Assembly (NCBI RefSeq): GCF_007830335.1
Contig: NZ_VLKU01000017.1
Coordinates: 1-56,702 of the forward strand
Reading direction: 5' to 3'
Source: Paracoccus sulfuroxidans
Lineage (GTDB): Bacteria > Pseudomonadota > Alphaproteobacteria > Rhodobacterales > Rhodobacteraceae
Length of the DNA stretch: 56,702 nucleotides
Position numbers and translations under genes: made by a program
The notes under the pieces: model-generated
Told to the model about the DNA's origin: nothing
Database searches by the model: none
The model's input: the letters and a program-made list of their open reading frames with translations, nothing else
Part shown: one piece after another, positions 1-7,837 of the stretch
How positions within the stretch are numbered: position 1 is the stretch's first letter
Layout of the letters: every line of letters starts with the position of its first letter

Positions 1-780
1 AAGATCGCCGGGGTCTCGAAGGTGCTGGTTGCGGAGAACGCGCTTTACGGCCACCGGCTGGCCGAACCGACGGCGGCGCTGATCGTGTCGCTGGCGGGCG
101 ACTACAGTCATATCGCTGCACCTGCGACCACGGATGCCAAGAACATCATGCCGCGCGTGGCGGCCCTGCTGGATGTGATGATCCTGTCGGATGTGTCGAA
201 GATCGTCGACGCCGACACGTTCGAGCGCCCGGTCTATGCCGGCAACGCCATCCAGACGGTGAAATCGGGCGATGCGAAGAAGGTCATGACGATCCGCACG
301 GCCAGCTTCAACGCGGCGGGCGAGGGCGGCTCGGCCTCGGTCGCGGACGCGGCCCCGGCGGCCGATCCCGGCCTCTCGGCCTGGGTCTCGGACGAGGTGG
401 CGCAAAGCGACCGGCCGGAACTGACCTCGGCCAAGCGCGTGGTCTCGGGCGGCCGCGGCGTGGCCTCGAAAGAGAACTTCGCGATCATCGAGACGCTGGC
501 CGACAAGCTCGGCGCCGCCGTCGGTGCCTCGCGCGCGGCGGTCGACTCGGGCTATGCCCCGAACGACTGGCAGGTCGGGCAGACTGGCAAGGTCGTCGCC
601 CCCGAGCTTTATGTCGCCATTGGCATCTCGGGCGCGATCCAGCACCTCGCGGGGATGAAGGACTCCAAAGTCATCGTCGCGATCAACAAGGATGAAGAGG
701 CCCCGATCTTCCAGATCGCCGACTACGGCCTCGTGGGTGACCTCTTCACCACCGTGCCGGAACTGACCGAAAAGCTCTGA
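1..780 (+). CDS. etfA: Electron transfer flavoprotein subunit alpha, 3' part
   Basis: The reading frame is open from the first base, so the 5' end lies outside the window. ETF alpha/beta carries electrons from acyl-CoA and other dehydrogenases to ETF:ubiquinone oxidoreductase. The C-terminal FAD-binding domain is clear: RVVSGGRG, the segment SGYAPNDWQVGQTG, and the ETF-alpha signature LYVAIGISGAIQHLAGM, then a C-terminal NKDEEAPIFQIADYGLVGD. A terminator follows, then hbd, a fatty-acid/butyryl-CoA gene that fits the same catabolic role. Identity is firm; only the N-terminal domain is missing. Confidence 0.95.
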   Translation, partial: KIAGVSKVLVAENALYGHRLAEPTAALIVSLAGDYSHIAAPATTDAKNIMPRVAALLDVMILSDVSKIVDADTFERPVYAGNAIQTVKSGDAKKVMTIRTASFNAAGEGGSASVADAAPAADPGLSAWVSDEVAQSDRPELTSAKRVVSGGRGVASKENFAIIETLADKLGAAVGASRAAVDSGYAPNDWQVGQTGKVVAPELYVAIGISGAIQHLAGMKDSKVIVAINKDEEAPIFQIADYGLVGDLFTTVPELTEKL

Positions 781-799
781 GAGCTTCTTCGTTGCGATC

Positions 800-842
800 A
801 ATACCCCGGGGTGAGGCGCACCGCGCCGAGGGGCAGAGCCCC
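800..842 (-). repeat. Intergenic repeat, copy 1 (inverted)
   Basis: On the minus strand this reads GGGGCTCTGCCCC followed, after a spacer, by CCCCGGGGTATT. The same two words occur in the same order on the plus strand at 1842-1869. The GAGGGGC/GCCCCTC arms at 828-844 form a perfect 7-bp hairpin. Such short palindromic words after stop codons are common in Rhodobacterales genomes (recollection, not searched). Function unknown. Confidence 0.55.
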
Positions 843-868
843 TCCCATCCCGACACCACACCCAATCC

Positions 869-898
869 CCGCCCGGCCAACAAAGCCGGGCGGTTTTT
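869..898 (+). terminator. Rho-independent terminator after etfA
   Basis: A 9-bp stem (869-877 with 885-893) with a 7-base CAACAAA loop is followed directly by five Ts (894-898). It lies between the etfA stop and the hbd start, so the two genes are probably separate transcripts. Confidence 0.85.
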
Positions 899-958
899 GC
901 ATTGAACCGCCCCTGCCCTGCGCCTATCGTCCGGGTTGACCTTCAAAAGGATAGAACC

Positions 959-1834
959 ATGGCGATTCAATCGGTGGGCATCATCGGCGCAGGACAGATG
1001 GGCAATGGCATCGCGCATGTATTCGCGCTGGCCGGCTATGATGTCCTCATGACCGACATTTCACGCGAAGCGCTGGACAAGGCCATCACGCTGATTGATC
1101 GCAACCTCGAACGCCAGGTCAGCCGCGAGAAGATCTCGGAAGAAGAGCGTGCCGCCGCAATGCGCCGCATCTCGACCACGCAGCAACTGTCGGACGTGGG
1201 CCAGACCGACCTGATCATCGAAGCCGCGACCGAGCGCGAAACGGTGAAACAGGCGATTTTCGAGGATCTGCTGCCGCATCTGAAGCCCAGCACGATCCTG
1301 ACCTCGAACACCTCGTCGATCTCGATCACCCGGCTTGCCAGCCGCACCGACCGGCCTGAGAAGTTCATGGGCTTCCATTTCATGAATCCCGTTCCCGTCA
1401 TGCAGCTGGTCGAGCTGATCCGGGGCATCGCGACGAATGAGGAAACCTACAAGACCCTAGTCGAGGTGGTCGAGAAGATCGGCAAGACCTCGGCCAGCGC
1501 CGAAGACTTCCCGGCCTTCATCGTCAACCGGATCCTGATGCCGATGATCAACGAGGCGGTCTATACGCTTTATGAAGGCGTGGGATCGGTGCGCTCGATC
1601 GACGAATCGATGAAGCTCGGGGCGAACCATCCGATGGGGCCGCTGGAGCTGGCCGATTTCATCGGTCTCGACACCTGCCTTGCGATTATGAACGTGCTGC
1701 ATGAAGGGCTGGCGGATACCAAGTACCGGCCCTGCCCGTTGCTGGTCAAATATGTCGAGGCGGGCTGGCTGGGTCGCAAGACCGGGCGCGGTTTCTATGA
1801 CTATTCGGGCGAAACGCCGGTTCCGACGCGCTAG
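959..1834 (+). CDS. hbd: 3-hydroxybutyryl-CoA dehydrogenase
   Basis: A 291-residue NAD-dependent 3-hydroxyacyl-CoA dehydrogenase interconverting 3-hydroxybutyryl-CoA and acetoacetyl-CoA. The Rossmann motif is at the start (GIIGAGQMGNGIAHVFA). HFMNPVPVMQLVELI contains the catalytic His region, NRILMPMINEA marks the C-terminal helical domain, and the end GWLGRKTGRGFYDY is typical. The start at 959 is chosen because it puts the Rossmann strand at the N-terminus; an upstream in-frame ATG at 902 would add 19 unrelated residues and overlap the terminator T-run region. Length is normal. It sits after etfA, as in many Rhodobacteraceae. Confidence 0.93.
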   Translation: MAIQSVGIIGAGQMGNGIAHVFALAGYDVLMTDISREALDKAITLIDRNLERQVSREKISEEERAAAMRRISTTQQLSDVGQTDLIIEAATERETVKQAIFEDLLPHLKPSTILTSNTSSISITRLASRTDRPEKFMGFHFMNPVPVMQLVELIRGIATNEETYKTLVEVVEKIGKTSASAEDFPAFIVNRILMPMINEAVYTLYEGVGSVRSIDESMKLGANHPMGPLELADFIGLDTCLAIMNVLHEGLADTKYRPCPLLVKYVEAGWLGRKTGRGFYDYSGETPVPTR

Positions 1835-1841
1835 TCAGGCC

Positions 1842-1869
1842 GGGGCTCTGCCCCGGACCCCGGGGTATT
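1842..1869 (+). repeat. Intergenic repeat, copy 2
   Basis: GGGGCTCTGCCCC (1842-1854) then CCCCGGGGTATT (1858-1869), directly after the hbd stop. It is the inverted partner of 800-842, so hbd is bracketed by the pair. The spacer between the two words is shorter here than in copy 1. It lies between convergent genes (hbd plus, plsY minus). Confidence 0.55.
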
Positions 1870-1898
1870 TGGGCAACAGAGAAATCGGCAGGCGCGGG

Positions 1899-2480
1899 TC
1901 AGCGTTTGCCGATTTTGGGTTCGGTGCCCGACATGATGCGTTCGATATTCGCGCGGTGGCGGATGAAGATGAGCGCGGCCATGAAGGCGGTGACCAGTGC
2001 CATGCGCCCGCCGTCGAGCCACCAGCCGAGGAAGGGCGTCAGGGCAGCGACGACGAGGGCCGAGAGGGACGAAATCCGTCCAATCAGCGCCGCGACCAGC
2101 CAGATGCCGCAGGCCGCAAGGCCGAGGCGCCAATCGAGCGCCAGCACGGTTCCGAGGAAGGTCGCGACCCCTTTGCCGCCCTTGAAGCCCAGCCAGACCG
2201 GGAAGAGATGGCCGAGGAAGGCTGCGGCACCGGCGAGCATGGCTGCGTCATCGCCGGCGGCCCAGCGGGCCAGCAGGACCGCAATCGCGCCCTTGCCGGT
2301 GTCGAGCAGGAGTGTGGCAAGCGCCGCGCCCTTGTTGCCGGTCCGCAGCACGTTCGTTGCGCCGATATTGCCCGAGCCGATTTGGCGCAGGTCGCCCAGC
2401 CCCAGGCTGCGGGTGATGACGATGCCGAAGGGGATCGAGCCCAGAAGATAGCCGATCACGGTCCAGAGGATCAGGCTCAT
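1899..2480 (-). CDS. plsY: Glycerol-3-phosphate acyltransferase PlsY
   Basis: A 193-residue inner-membrane acyl-phosphate:glycerol-3-phosphate acyltransferase, the first committed step of phospholipid synthesis. The family motifs are present: GYLLGSIPFGIVITR, DLRQIGSGNIGATNVLR, LLDTGKGA and GFKGGKGVATFLG, with several hydrophobic segments. The ATG overlaps the stop of the upstream dihydroorotase-like gene (ATGA), so it is the last gene of the pyrB operon. Length is normal. Confidence 0.95.
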   Translation of the reverse strand: MSLILWTVIGYLLGSIPFGIVITRSLGLGDLRQIGSGNIGATNVLRTGNKGAALATLLLDTGKGAIAVLLARWAAGDDAAMLAGAAAFLGHLFPVWLGFKGGKGVATFLGTVLALDWRLGLAACGIWLVAALIGRISSLSALVVAALTPFLGWWLDGGRMALVTAFMAALIFIRHRANIERIMSGTEPKIGKR

Positions 2481-3748
2481 GCGTTGTCTCCGTGCACCTT
2501 TTTGCCCGCCACCCAGGTGCCGAGGACCTTGCCCTCCATCCGCGCGCCGTCGAAGGGCGTGTTTTTGGATTTCGAGAGCAGCGTGAAACGGTCAAGAATG
2601 AAGGGCGCATCCGGGTCGAAAAGGACCAGATCGGCCGGGCTGCCCTGGCTGAGCCGTCCGCCGGGCAGGCCCAGCCTGCGCGCAGGATTGAGCGACATCG
2701 CCCGCCAGAGCTGCGGCAGGCTAAGCCCGCCCTGATGGTAAAGCCGCATGGCCGCAGGCAGCAGCGTCTGCAGGCCGACGGCGCCCGGAGCGGCCTCGGC
2801 GAAGGGCAGGCGCTTCGATTCCTCATCCTGCGGCGTGTGGAAGCTGGCGATCACGTCGATCAACCCCTCGGCCACGGCATCGATCATCGCCATGCGGTCA
2901 TCCTCGGATCGCAGCGGCGGGGTGAAGCGGAAGAAGGTGCGATAGCCGCCCACGTCGAATTCGTTCAGCGTCAGGTGATGGATCGAAATCCCGGCGGTGA
3001 CGTTCAGCCCCTTGTCGCGGGCGCGGCGCAGGGCGGGCAGGCTGCCTGCGGTGGTGATCTGATCGGCGTGCCAGCGGCAGCCGGTCATGGCAACCAGCGC
3101 GAGGTCGCGTTCCAGCCCCATGACCTCGGCCATGGGCGAGACGGCGGGCAGGCCGTAGAGCGAGGCGAACTTGCCGCTGGTGGCCGCCGCCCCCTTCGAG
3201 AGACCCGGTTCCTGCGGGTGGCCGACGATCAGCGCGTCAAGGCCGCGCGCATAGGTCATGCAGCGCGACAGCAGGCGCGTGTCGGGCACGACGCGGACGC
3301 CATCGGTGAAAGCCACGGCGCCGCCGTCGCGCAGAAAGCTCATCTCGACCATCTCGCGCCCGTCGCGGCCCTTGGTCAGCGCGGCCATATGGCGGATGTG
3401 GACCGGCGCATCGGCGGCGCGGCGCGTGGCGAATTCCAGCGATTCGGGGGCGTCGATGGCGGGCAGCGTGTCAGGGCGCGCGATCAGCGTGGTCACGCCC
3501 CCGGCAGCCGCCGCCAGACCGGCGGAGCGGAAGCTTTCCTTGTGACGCTCACCCGGTTCACCGATCTTGACGCCCCAGTCGATCAGGCCGGGTGCCAGGC
3601 ATTTGCCGCCCGCGTCGATCAGCTTGGCCCCTTCGGGCGGCTCGGCGTTCAGCGCGGTGATGATGCCATCGGTCACGGTCAGGCAGCCCAGGGCGTCGGT
3701 CTGCGCCTCGGGGTCGATCAGGCGGGCGTTCAGGAAATGAAGGATCAC
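2477..3748 (-). CDS. Dihydroorotase-like protein lacking the metal site (PyrC' type)
   Basis: 423 residues aligning throughout with class I dihydroorotases, but the metal ligands are gone. The expected D-x-H-x-H-x-R-x-P-G reads DWGVKIGEPG (near residue 57). The zinc-bridging H region reads GHPQEPG, the H-V-S motif is ADQITT, and the late D-H-A-P motif is SFHTPQ. The scaffold words GVTTL, GISIHHLTL and GAVGLQTLLP remain. In Pseudomonas-type ATCase such a dead paralogue (PyrC') is a structural subunit of aspartate transcarbamoylase; that role is inferred from the operon with pyrB. The start is GTG, overlapping the previous stop (GTGA). A catalytic dihydroorotase must be encoded elsewhere. Confidence 0.88.
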   Translation of the reverse strand: MILHFLNARLIDPEAQTDALGCLTVTDGIITALNAEPPEGAKLIDAGGKCLAPGLIDWGVKIGEPGERHKESFRSAGLAAAAGGVTTLIARPDTLPAIDAPESLEFATRRAADAPVHIRHMAALTKGRDGREMVEMSFLRDGGAVAFTDGVRVVPDTRLLSRCMTYARGLDALIVGHPQEPGLSKGAAATSGKFASLYGLPAVSPMAEVMGLERDLALVAMTGCRWHADQITTAGSLPALRRARDKGLNVTAGISIHHLTLNEFDVGGYRTFFRFTPPLRSEDDRMAMIDAVAEGLIDVIASFHTPQDEESKRLPFAEAAPGAVGLQTLLPAAMRLYHQGGLSLPQLWRAMSLNPARRLGLPGGRLSQGSPADLVLFDPDAPFILDRFTLLSKSKNTPFDGARMEGKVLGTWVAGKKVHGDNA

Positions 3749-4290
3749 GAACGTTTCCCTTGCAGTTGCGCCATCCAGGAAAACACCTGAGCGGCATCGG
3801 CGATGAATTCAAATCCGATCTGGGCGGGCGCGGTGCGCAGGGCCCAGTTTCCGGGACGCTCGGCGAACCAGACCGATCCGCGCTTGCCGGGCTCAAGCCG
3901 CAATTCGCCCATCTGCTTCAGCGGATAGGCGTCAAGGCGGCGACCCCAAAGCGGCACGTCGCTGGCGATCAGCGCGCGCTGCGTCGTCAGCGTATAGAAG
4001 CTGCGGCGGCGCATAAACGGACCGGCCAGCAGCGGCATCAGCGTCAGGGCCAGACCCGCGCCGAAGTGCAAAAGCCCGAACATCCAGAAATGGCCCCCGG
4101 CCTGCGAGGCGCCGATCATCCAGAACAGCGCGAAGGCGGTGAAGGCCGCGCCGAACAGCATCTGAAAGAGGTCGCGCGGCCGGATTCGCAGCATGGTGCC
4201 GGGGCGGCCCTGCCAGACGATGCTCTCGTCGGGCAGAAGATAATCGCGCCACTCATCGGTGGGGGGCATGGTGGGGACGGATGCGGCCAC
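3745..4290 (-). CDS. PH-like domain membrane protein
   Basis: 181 residues. An N-terminal soluble part with the DESIVWQGRPG motif is followed by two hydrophobic segments (about residues 35-55 and 65-90). A bacterial PH-like (DUF304-type) part then begins at FYTLTTQRALIASD. The family has no firm function. It lies between pyrB (4-bp gap) and the dihydroorotase-like gene (overlap), so it is co-transcribed with pyrimidine genes. The start is GTG at 4290, served by a GAGGT sequence at the end of pyrB; an internal ATG at 4269 is the alternative. Confidence 0.75.
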   Translation of the reverse strand: MAASVPTMPPTDEWRDYLLPDESIVWQGRPGTMLRIRPRDLFQMLFGAAFTAFALFWMIGASQAGGHFWMFGLLHFGAGLALTLMPLLAGPFMRRRSFYTLTTQRALIASDVPLWGRRLDAYPLKQMGELRLEPGKRGSVWFAERPGNWALRTAPAQIGFEFIADAAQVFSWMAQLQGKRS

Positions 4291-4294
4291 TCGA

Positions 4295-5257
4295 TCAGAC
4301 CTCGAAGGCCTGCGAGGCCATGGCGCCCCGCTGCGCGCGCAGGTTCCGCGCCAGAAGATCCATGCAGGCCATGCGCACGGCCACGCCCATCTCGACCTGG
4401 TCCTGAATCACGCTGCGGTTGATGTCATCGGCGATGGTGCCGTCGATCTCGACCCCGCGGTTCATCGGGCCGGGGTGCATGACGATGGCATCGGGATGGG
4501 CCAGCGCCAGCTTTTCGGCATCCAGACCCCAGCGGTGGTAATATTCCCGCTCGGAGGGGATGAAGCCGCCGTCCATGCGTTCTTTCTGAAGGCGCAGCAT
4601 CATGACGACATCCGCGCCCTTCAGGCCTTCGCGCATGTCCTCATAGACCTCACAGCCAAGCTCACCCACGCCCGAGGGCATCAGCGTCGCGGGGCCGACC
4701 AGCCGCACGCGATTCTCCATCTTGACGAGCAGGATCAGGTTCGAGCGTGCGACGCGGCTATGGGCAATGTCGCCGCAAATCGCGACGGTCAGCCGGTGCA
4801 GGCGGCCCTTGGTGCGGCGAATGGTCAGCGCGTCCAGCAGCGCTTGCGTCGGATGCTCATGCCGACCGTCGCCCGCGTTCAGGACCGCGCAATTCACTTT
4901 CTGCGCCAGCAGGTCAACCGCGCCCGATTGCGGATGGCGCACGACCAGCAGGTCGGGATGCATGGCGTTCAGCGTCAGCGCGGTGTCGATCAGCGTTTCG
5001 CCCTTCTTCACGCTGCTGGTCTGCATCGACATGTTCATCACATCGGCGCCAAGGCGCTTCCCGGCCAGCTCGAAGCTGGACTGGGTGCGGGTCGAGTTCT
5101 CGAAGAACATGTTGATCTGAGTCATGCCCTCAAGCGCGTTCGAATGCTTGACGGTGCGCCGGTTCAGATCGACGTAGGTTTCGGCCAGATCAAGGATGGC
5201 GGTGATTTCGGCCGGAGCCAGCGGCTCGATCCCAAGAAGGTGGCGCGCGCGAAACAT
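4295..5257 (-). CDS. pyrB: Aspartate carbamoyltransferase, catalytic chain
   Basis: 320 residues. Condenses carbamoyl phosphate with aspartate in pyrimidine synthesis. The carbamoyl-phosphate site FFENSTRTQSSFELA lies near residue 50, and KKGETLIDT, HPTQALLDALT, the aspartate-domain ICGDIAHSRVARSN and MHPGPMNRGVEI all match the family. The ATG has a GAGGGAAG sequence just upstream. It heads the operon pyrB, PH-like gene, dihydroorotase-like gene, plsY. No pyrI regulatory chain is nearby, which fits the pyrB/pyrC' ATCase class. It is divergent from cobA. Confidence 0.96.
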   Translation of the reverse strand: MFRARHLLGIEPLAPAEITAILDLAETYVDLNRRTVKHSNALEGMTQINMFFENSTRTQSSFELAGKRLGADVMNMSMQTSSVKKGETLIDTALTLNAMHPDLLVVRHPQSGAVDLLAQKVNCAVLNAGDGRHEHPTQALLDALTIRRTKGRLHRLTVAICGDIAHSRVARSNLILLVKMENRVRLVGPATLMPSGVGELGCEVYEDMREGLKGADVVMMLRLQKERMDGGFIPSEREYYHRWGLDAEKLALAHPDAIVMHPGPMNRGVEIDGTIADDINRSVIQDQVEMGVAVRMACMDLLARNLRAQRGAMASQAFEV

Positions 5258-5362
5258 GTTGAACTTCCCTCGGTTCGGTCGCGCTCTCTATCGCAAATGC
5301 GGGGCAGCCCGGCAAGCGCGCAGCCTCTTGCATTGCGTCAAGATTTAGCGCAACCGGCTGCT

Positions 5363-6106
5363 ATGAAGAATTCGAATGGCTTCATCAGTTTCGTGTCCTC
5401 GGGTCCGGGCGATCCCGAGCTTCTGACGCTGCGCGCCGTCAAGCGGCTGCAGGCGGCGGATGTCGTGCTTTATGACGATCTGGCCTCGGGCCCGGTGCTG
5501 GGGCAGGCGCGCGAGGGCGCCACGCTGATCAGCGTCGGCAAGCGCGCCGGGCGGCCCTCGGCCAAGCAGGAAACGGTGAACGCGCTGCTGGTCGAACATG
5601 GGCAGGCCGGGCGGCGCGTCGTGCGGCTGAAATCGGGCGATGCCGGGATTTTCGGCCGGCTTGAGGAAGAGCTGCAGGCCGTCCGCGATGCGGGCCTTCC
5701 CTATGAGATCGTGCCGGGCGTGCCCTCGGCCAATGCGGCGGCGGCGGTTGCCGGACTGCCGCTGACCCGGCGGCTGACCTCGCGCCGGGTGCAGTTCCTG
5801 ACCGGGGCGGATGTGACCGGCGGTCTGCCGCAGGACCAGAACTGGGCGGCGCTGGCCGATCCTTTCGCGACCACGGTCGTCTTCATGGGGCAGCGAACCT
5901 TCCCGGCGATGGTGGAACTGCTGGTGAAGAACGGGCTTGCGCCCGATACGCCCGCCTTGTTGGCCGAAGCGGTCGGCCATCCGCATCAACGCCTCGTGCG
6001 CTCGACCGTGACCGCCCTTGCCGCGCTTTTGCAGGCCGAAGGGCCCAGCAAACATCCGGCGCTGATCATCTATGGCCCGCTGGCCAAGGGTGATGAGCAG
6101 CCGTGA
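5363..6106 (+). CDS. cobA: Uroporphyrinogen-III C-methyltransferase
   Basis: 247 residues. SAM-dependent methylation of uroporphyrinogen III to precorrin-2, the branch point to cobalamin and siroheme. The N-terminal SSGPGDPELLTLRA loop, VVLYDDL, VVRLKSGDAGIFGR, YEIVPGVPSANAAAAVAGLPLTRR and a C-terminal PALIIYGP all match. In the usual RLKGGDPF-FGRG-EE motif this copy reads SGDAG and FGRLEEE, a mild deviation. The start at 5363 places the SAM loop near residue 12; the frame is open far upstream but antisense to pyrB. No other cobalamin genes are adjacent. Confidence 0.92.
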   Translation: MKNSNGFISFVSSGPGDPELLTLRAVKRLQAADVVLYDDLASGPVLGQAREGATLISVGKRAGRPSAKQETVNALLVEHGQAGRRVVRLKSGDAGIFGRLEEELQAVRDAGLPYEIVPGVPSANAAAAVAGLPLTRRLTSRRVQFLTGADVTGGLPQDQNWAALADPFATTVVFMGQRTFPAMVELLVKNGLAPDTPALLAEAVGHPHQRLVRSTVTALAALLQAEGPSKHPALIIYGPLAKGDEQP

Positions 6107-6158
6107 CACGCCCGCCCATGCCGGTTAGTCTTGCGCATGCATTCAGAAAGGCCGTGAC

Positions 6159-6674
6159 ATGCTGGGTTTCGTGACCATCGACAATGACGCGCCGGGCGCA
6201 GCCGACCGTATTCTGGCCGAGGCCGCGCGGCTTTTGGCCGAGCGTGGCGTCCGGCTGGCTGGTGCGGTGCAGTTCAACATCGACCACGGCCCCGACCGCG
6301 ACTGCGACATGGACCTGCGCATTCTGGGCGACGACGGCCCCGAGATCCGCATCTCGCAATCGCTGGGCTCATGCTCGCAGGGGTGCAGGCTGGATACGGA
6401 TGCGCTGATGCAGGCGGCGGGGCGCATCGTCGCCGTGCTGGATGGCGGCGCGGATCTGGTGATCCTGAACAAATTCGGCAAGCAGGAAAGCCGGGGCGGT
6501 GGCTTCCGCGAGGTGATCGCCCGCGCGCTGGACGATGAAATTCCGGTGCTGCTGTACGTCCCGCCCGAGATGCTGGCCGATTTCCATGCCTTCGCGGGCG
6601 ATCTGGCGCAGCCGGTCTCGGCGGCGTCGATGCAGGACTGGTGTCTGGGGGCGCTGGACCGGCCCGCCGCATGA
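6159..6674 (+). CDS. DUF2478 protein, probable nucleotide-binding fold
   Basis: 171 residues. I recognise the DUF2478 pattern: a beta-strand start (MLGFVTIDN), the cysteine motif SLGSCSQGCRLD (C-x3-C, near residues 70-75), then DLVILNKFGKQESRGGGFREVI and IPVLLYVP. No biochemical function is established to my knowledge. It is followed by a tusA-like gene that starts inside its stop codon, and preceded by cobA 52 bp upstream. This context hints at sulfur or cofactor chemistry, which is inference. Confidence 0.75.
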   Translation: MLGFVTIDNDAPGAADRILAEAARLLAERGVRLAGAVQFNIDHGPDRDCDMDLRILGDDGPEIRISQSLGSCSQGCRLDTDALMQAAGRIVAVLDGGADLVILNKFGKQESRGGGFREVIARALDDEIPVLLYVPPEMLADFHAFAGDLAQPVSAASMQDWCLGALDRPAA

Positions 6675-6907
6675 CCACCCGGATCGACGCGCGGGGCCTT
6701 TTGTGCCCCCTGCCGGTGCTGCGCCTGCGCAAGATCCTGCTGGACCTGCCGCCCGGCGCGCGCGTGGTGCTGGTCGCGACCGATCCGGCCGCCATCATCG
6801 ACGTGCCGCATTTCTGCCGCGAATCCGGCCATCTGCTGATCGAGACGCGGCCGCTGGACGACGGTTCCGCCGAATATCTGGTCGAGCGCGGCGCGGAAGA
6901 TGCTTGA
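6671..6907 (+). CDS. TusA/SirA-family sulfur carrier
   Basis: 78 residues. Small sulfurtransferases of this family carry a persulfide on the Cys of a CPxP motif, seen here as ARGLLCPLPVLRLRKIL near the N-terminus. The rest (ARVVLVATDPAAIIDVPHFCRESGHLLIE) fits the two-layer fold; DVPHFCRESGHEL-type words are usual in the family. The start at 6671 overlaps the preceding stop (ATGA). The gene's last 8 bases overlap the next gene. The true partner, tRNA thiolation or a cofactor, cannot be told from sequence. Confidence 0.88.
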   Translation: MTTRIDARGLLCPLPVLRLRKILLDLPPGARVVLVATDPAAIIDVPHFCRESGHLLIETRPLDDGSAEYLVERGAEDA

Positions 6908-7829
6908 GATCTTTCTGAAGACCCTGCCCTTCTTTGGCCTGATCGGCTGCGGCTGGTTTGCCGGACGGACCGGGTTCTTCACCCAGGAAGCGACCGGCTG
7001 GCTGACGAAATTCGTCTATTACTTCGCCCTGCCTGCCATGCTGTTCCGCTTCGCCGCCTCGCTTGAGGTCGAGACGCTGTTCCGGCTGAACTTCATTCTG
7101 GCCTACCTTCTGGGCTCGCTGGCGGTCTGGGGGCTGGCGATGGCGGTCGCGAGCTATCGCGGCCTGCCACTGGCCGAGGCGGGGATGGAGGCGCATTGCT
7201 CGATGACCGGGAACACCGGCTTTCTGGGCGTGCCGATGCTGGTCGTGCTGCTGGGTCCGGCCTCGGTCGGGCCAGTCCTGATGATGCTGACCATCGATCT
7301 GGTGGTCTTCACCACGCTGATCACGGTCATCGTCCAGATCAGCCGTCAGGGCCGCGTCTCGGTTGCGGCACTTGCGCCGATCCTGCGCGGGATCGTCGCG
7401 AACCCGATGATCGTGTCGATGCTGCTGGGGCTGGCATGGTCGGCGCTGCATCTGCCGATGCCCGCGCCGCTGGAGGAGTTCCTGGCCATGCTGGGATCCG
7501 CCGCGACACCGGGGGCGCTGTTCGCGATCGGGGCGAGCCTCGTCGGGCGCGCCGCGACCCGTGTCGGCACAGCGCTGTGGATCAGCTTTGCCAAGCTGGT
7601 GCTGCACCCCATCGCCGTGGGCATCGCCGCGCTGGCGGTCTTTGGGGTCGAGCCCTTCGCCGCAGCCGTGATGATTTCAGCCGCGGCGCTGCCGGTGGCC
7701 GGGAATGTCTATATTCTGGCGCGGCAATTCGAGGTCGCGCCGCATCGCGTCTCGACCGCGATCCTGTTTTCAACGGCGGCCAGCATCCTGACCGTGCCCG
7801 CCTTCATCCATTGGGTGACGGGCGGCTGA
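6900..7829 (+). CDS. AEC-family transporter (auxin efflux carrier type permease)
   Basis: 309 residues, about ten hydrophobic segments along the full length, in the two inverted halves typical of the family. The first half has FFGLIGCGWFAGRTGF and the conserved GNTGFLGVPM. The second half has FAIGASLVG, ISAAALPVAGNVYILA and a C-terminal TVPAFIHW. Bacterial members export or take up dicarboxylates or amino-acid-like anions; the substrate here is unknown. It overlaps the tusA-like gene by 8 bp, so it is co-transcribed. Confidence 0.9.
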   Translation: MLEIFLKTLPFFGLIGCGWFAGRTGFFTQEATGWLTKFVYYFALPAMLFRFAASLEVETLFRLNFILAYLLGSLAVWGLAMAVASYRGLPLAEAGMEAHCSMTGNTGFLGVPMLVVLLGPASVGPVLMMLTIDLVVFTTLITVIVQISRQGRVSVAALAPILRGIVANPMIVSMLLGLAWSALHLPMPAPLEEFLAMLGSAATPGALFAIGASLVGRAATRVGTALWISFAKLVLHPIAVGIAALAVFGVEPFAAAVMISAAALPVAGNVYILARQFEVAPHRVSTAILFSTAASILTVPAFIHWVTGG

Positions 7830-7837
7830 CGCGCCGC

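Noticed and set aside
4259..5362. A long plus-strand frame running into cobA from upstream.
   Set aside because: It is antisense to pyrB, shows no family similarity, and cobA has a natural start at 5363.
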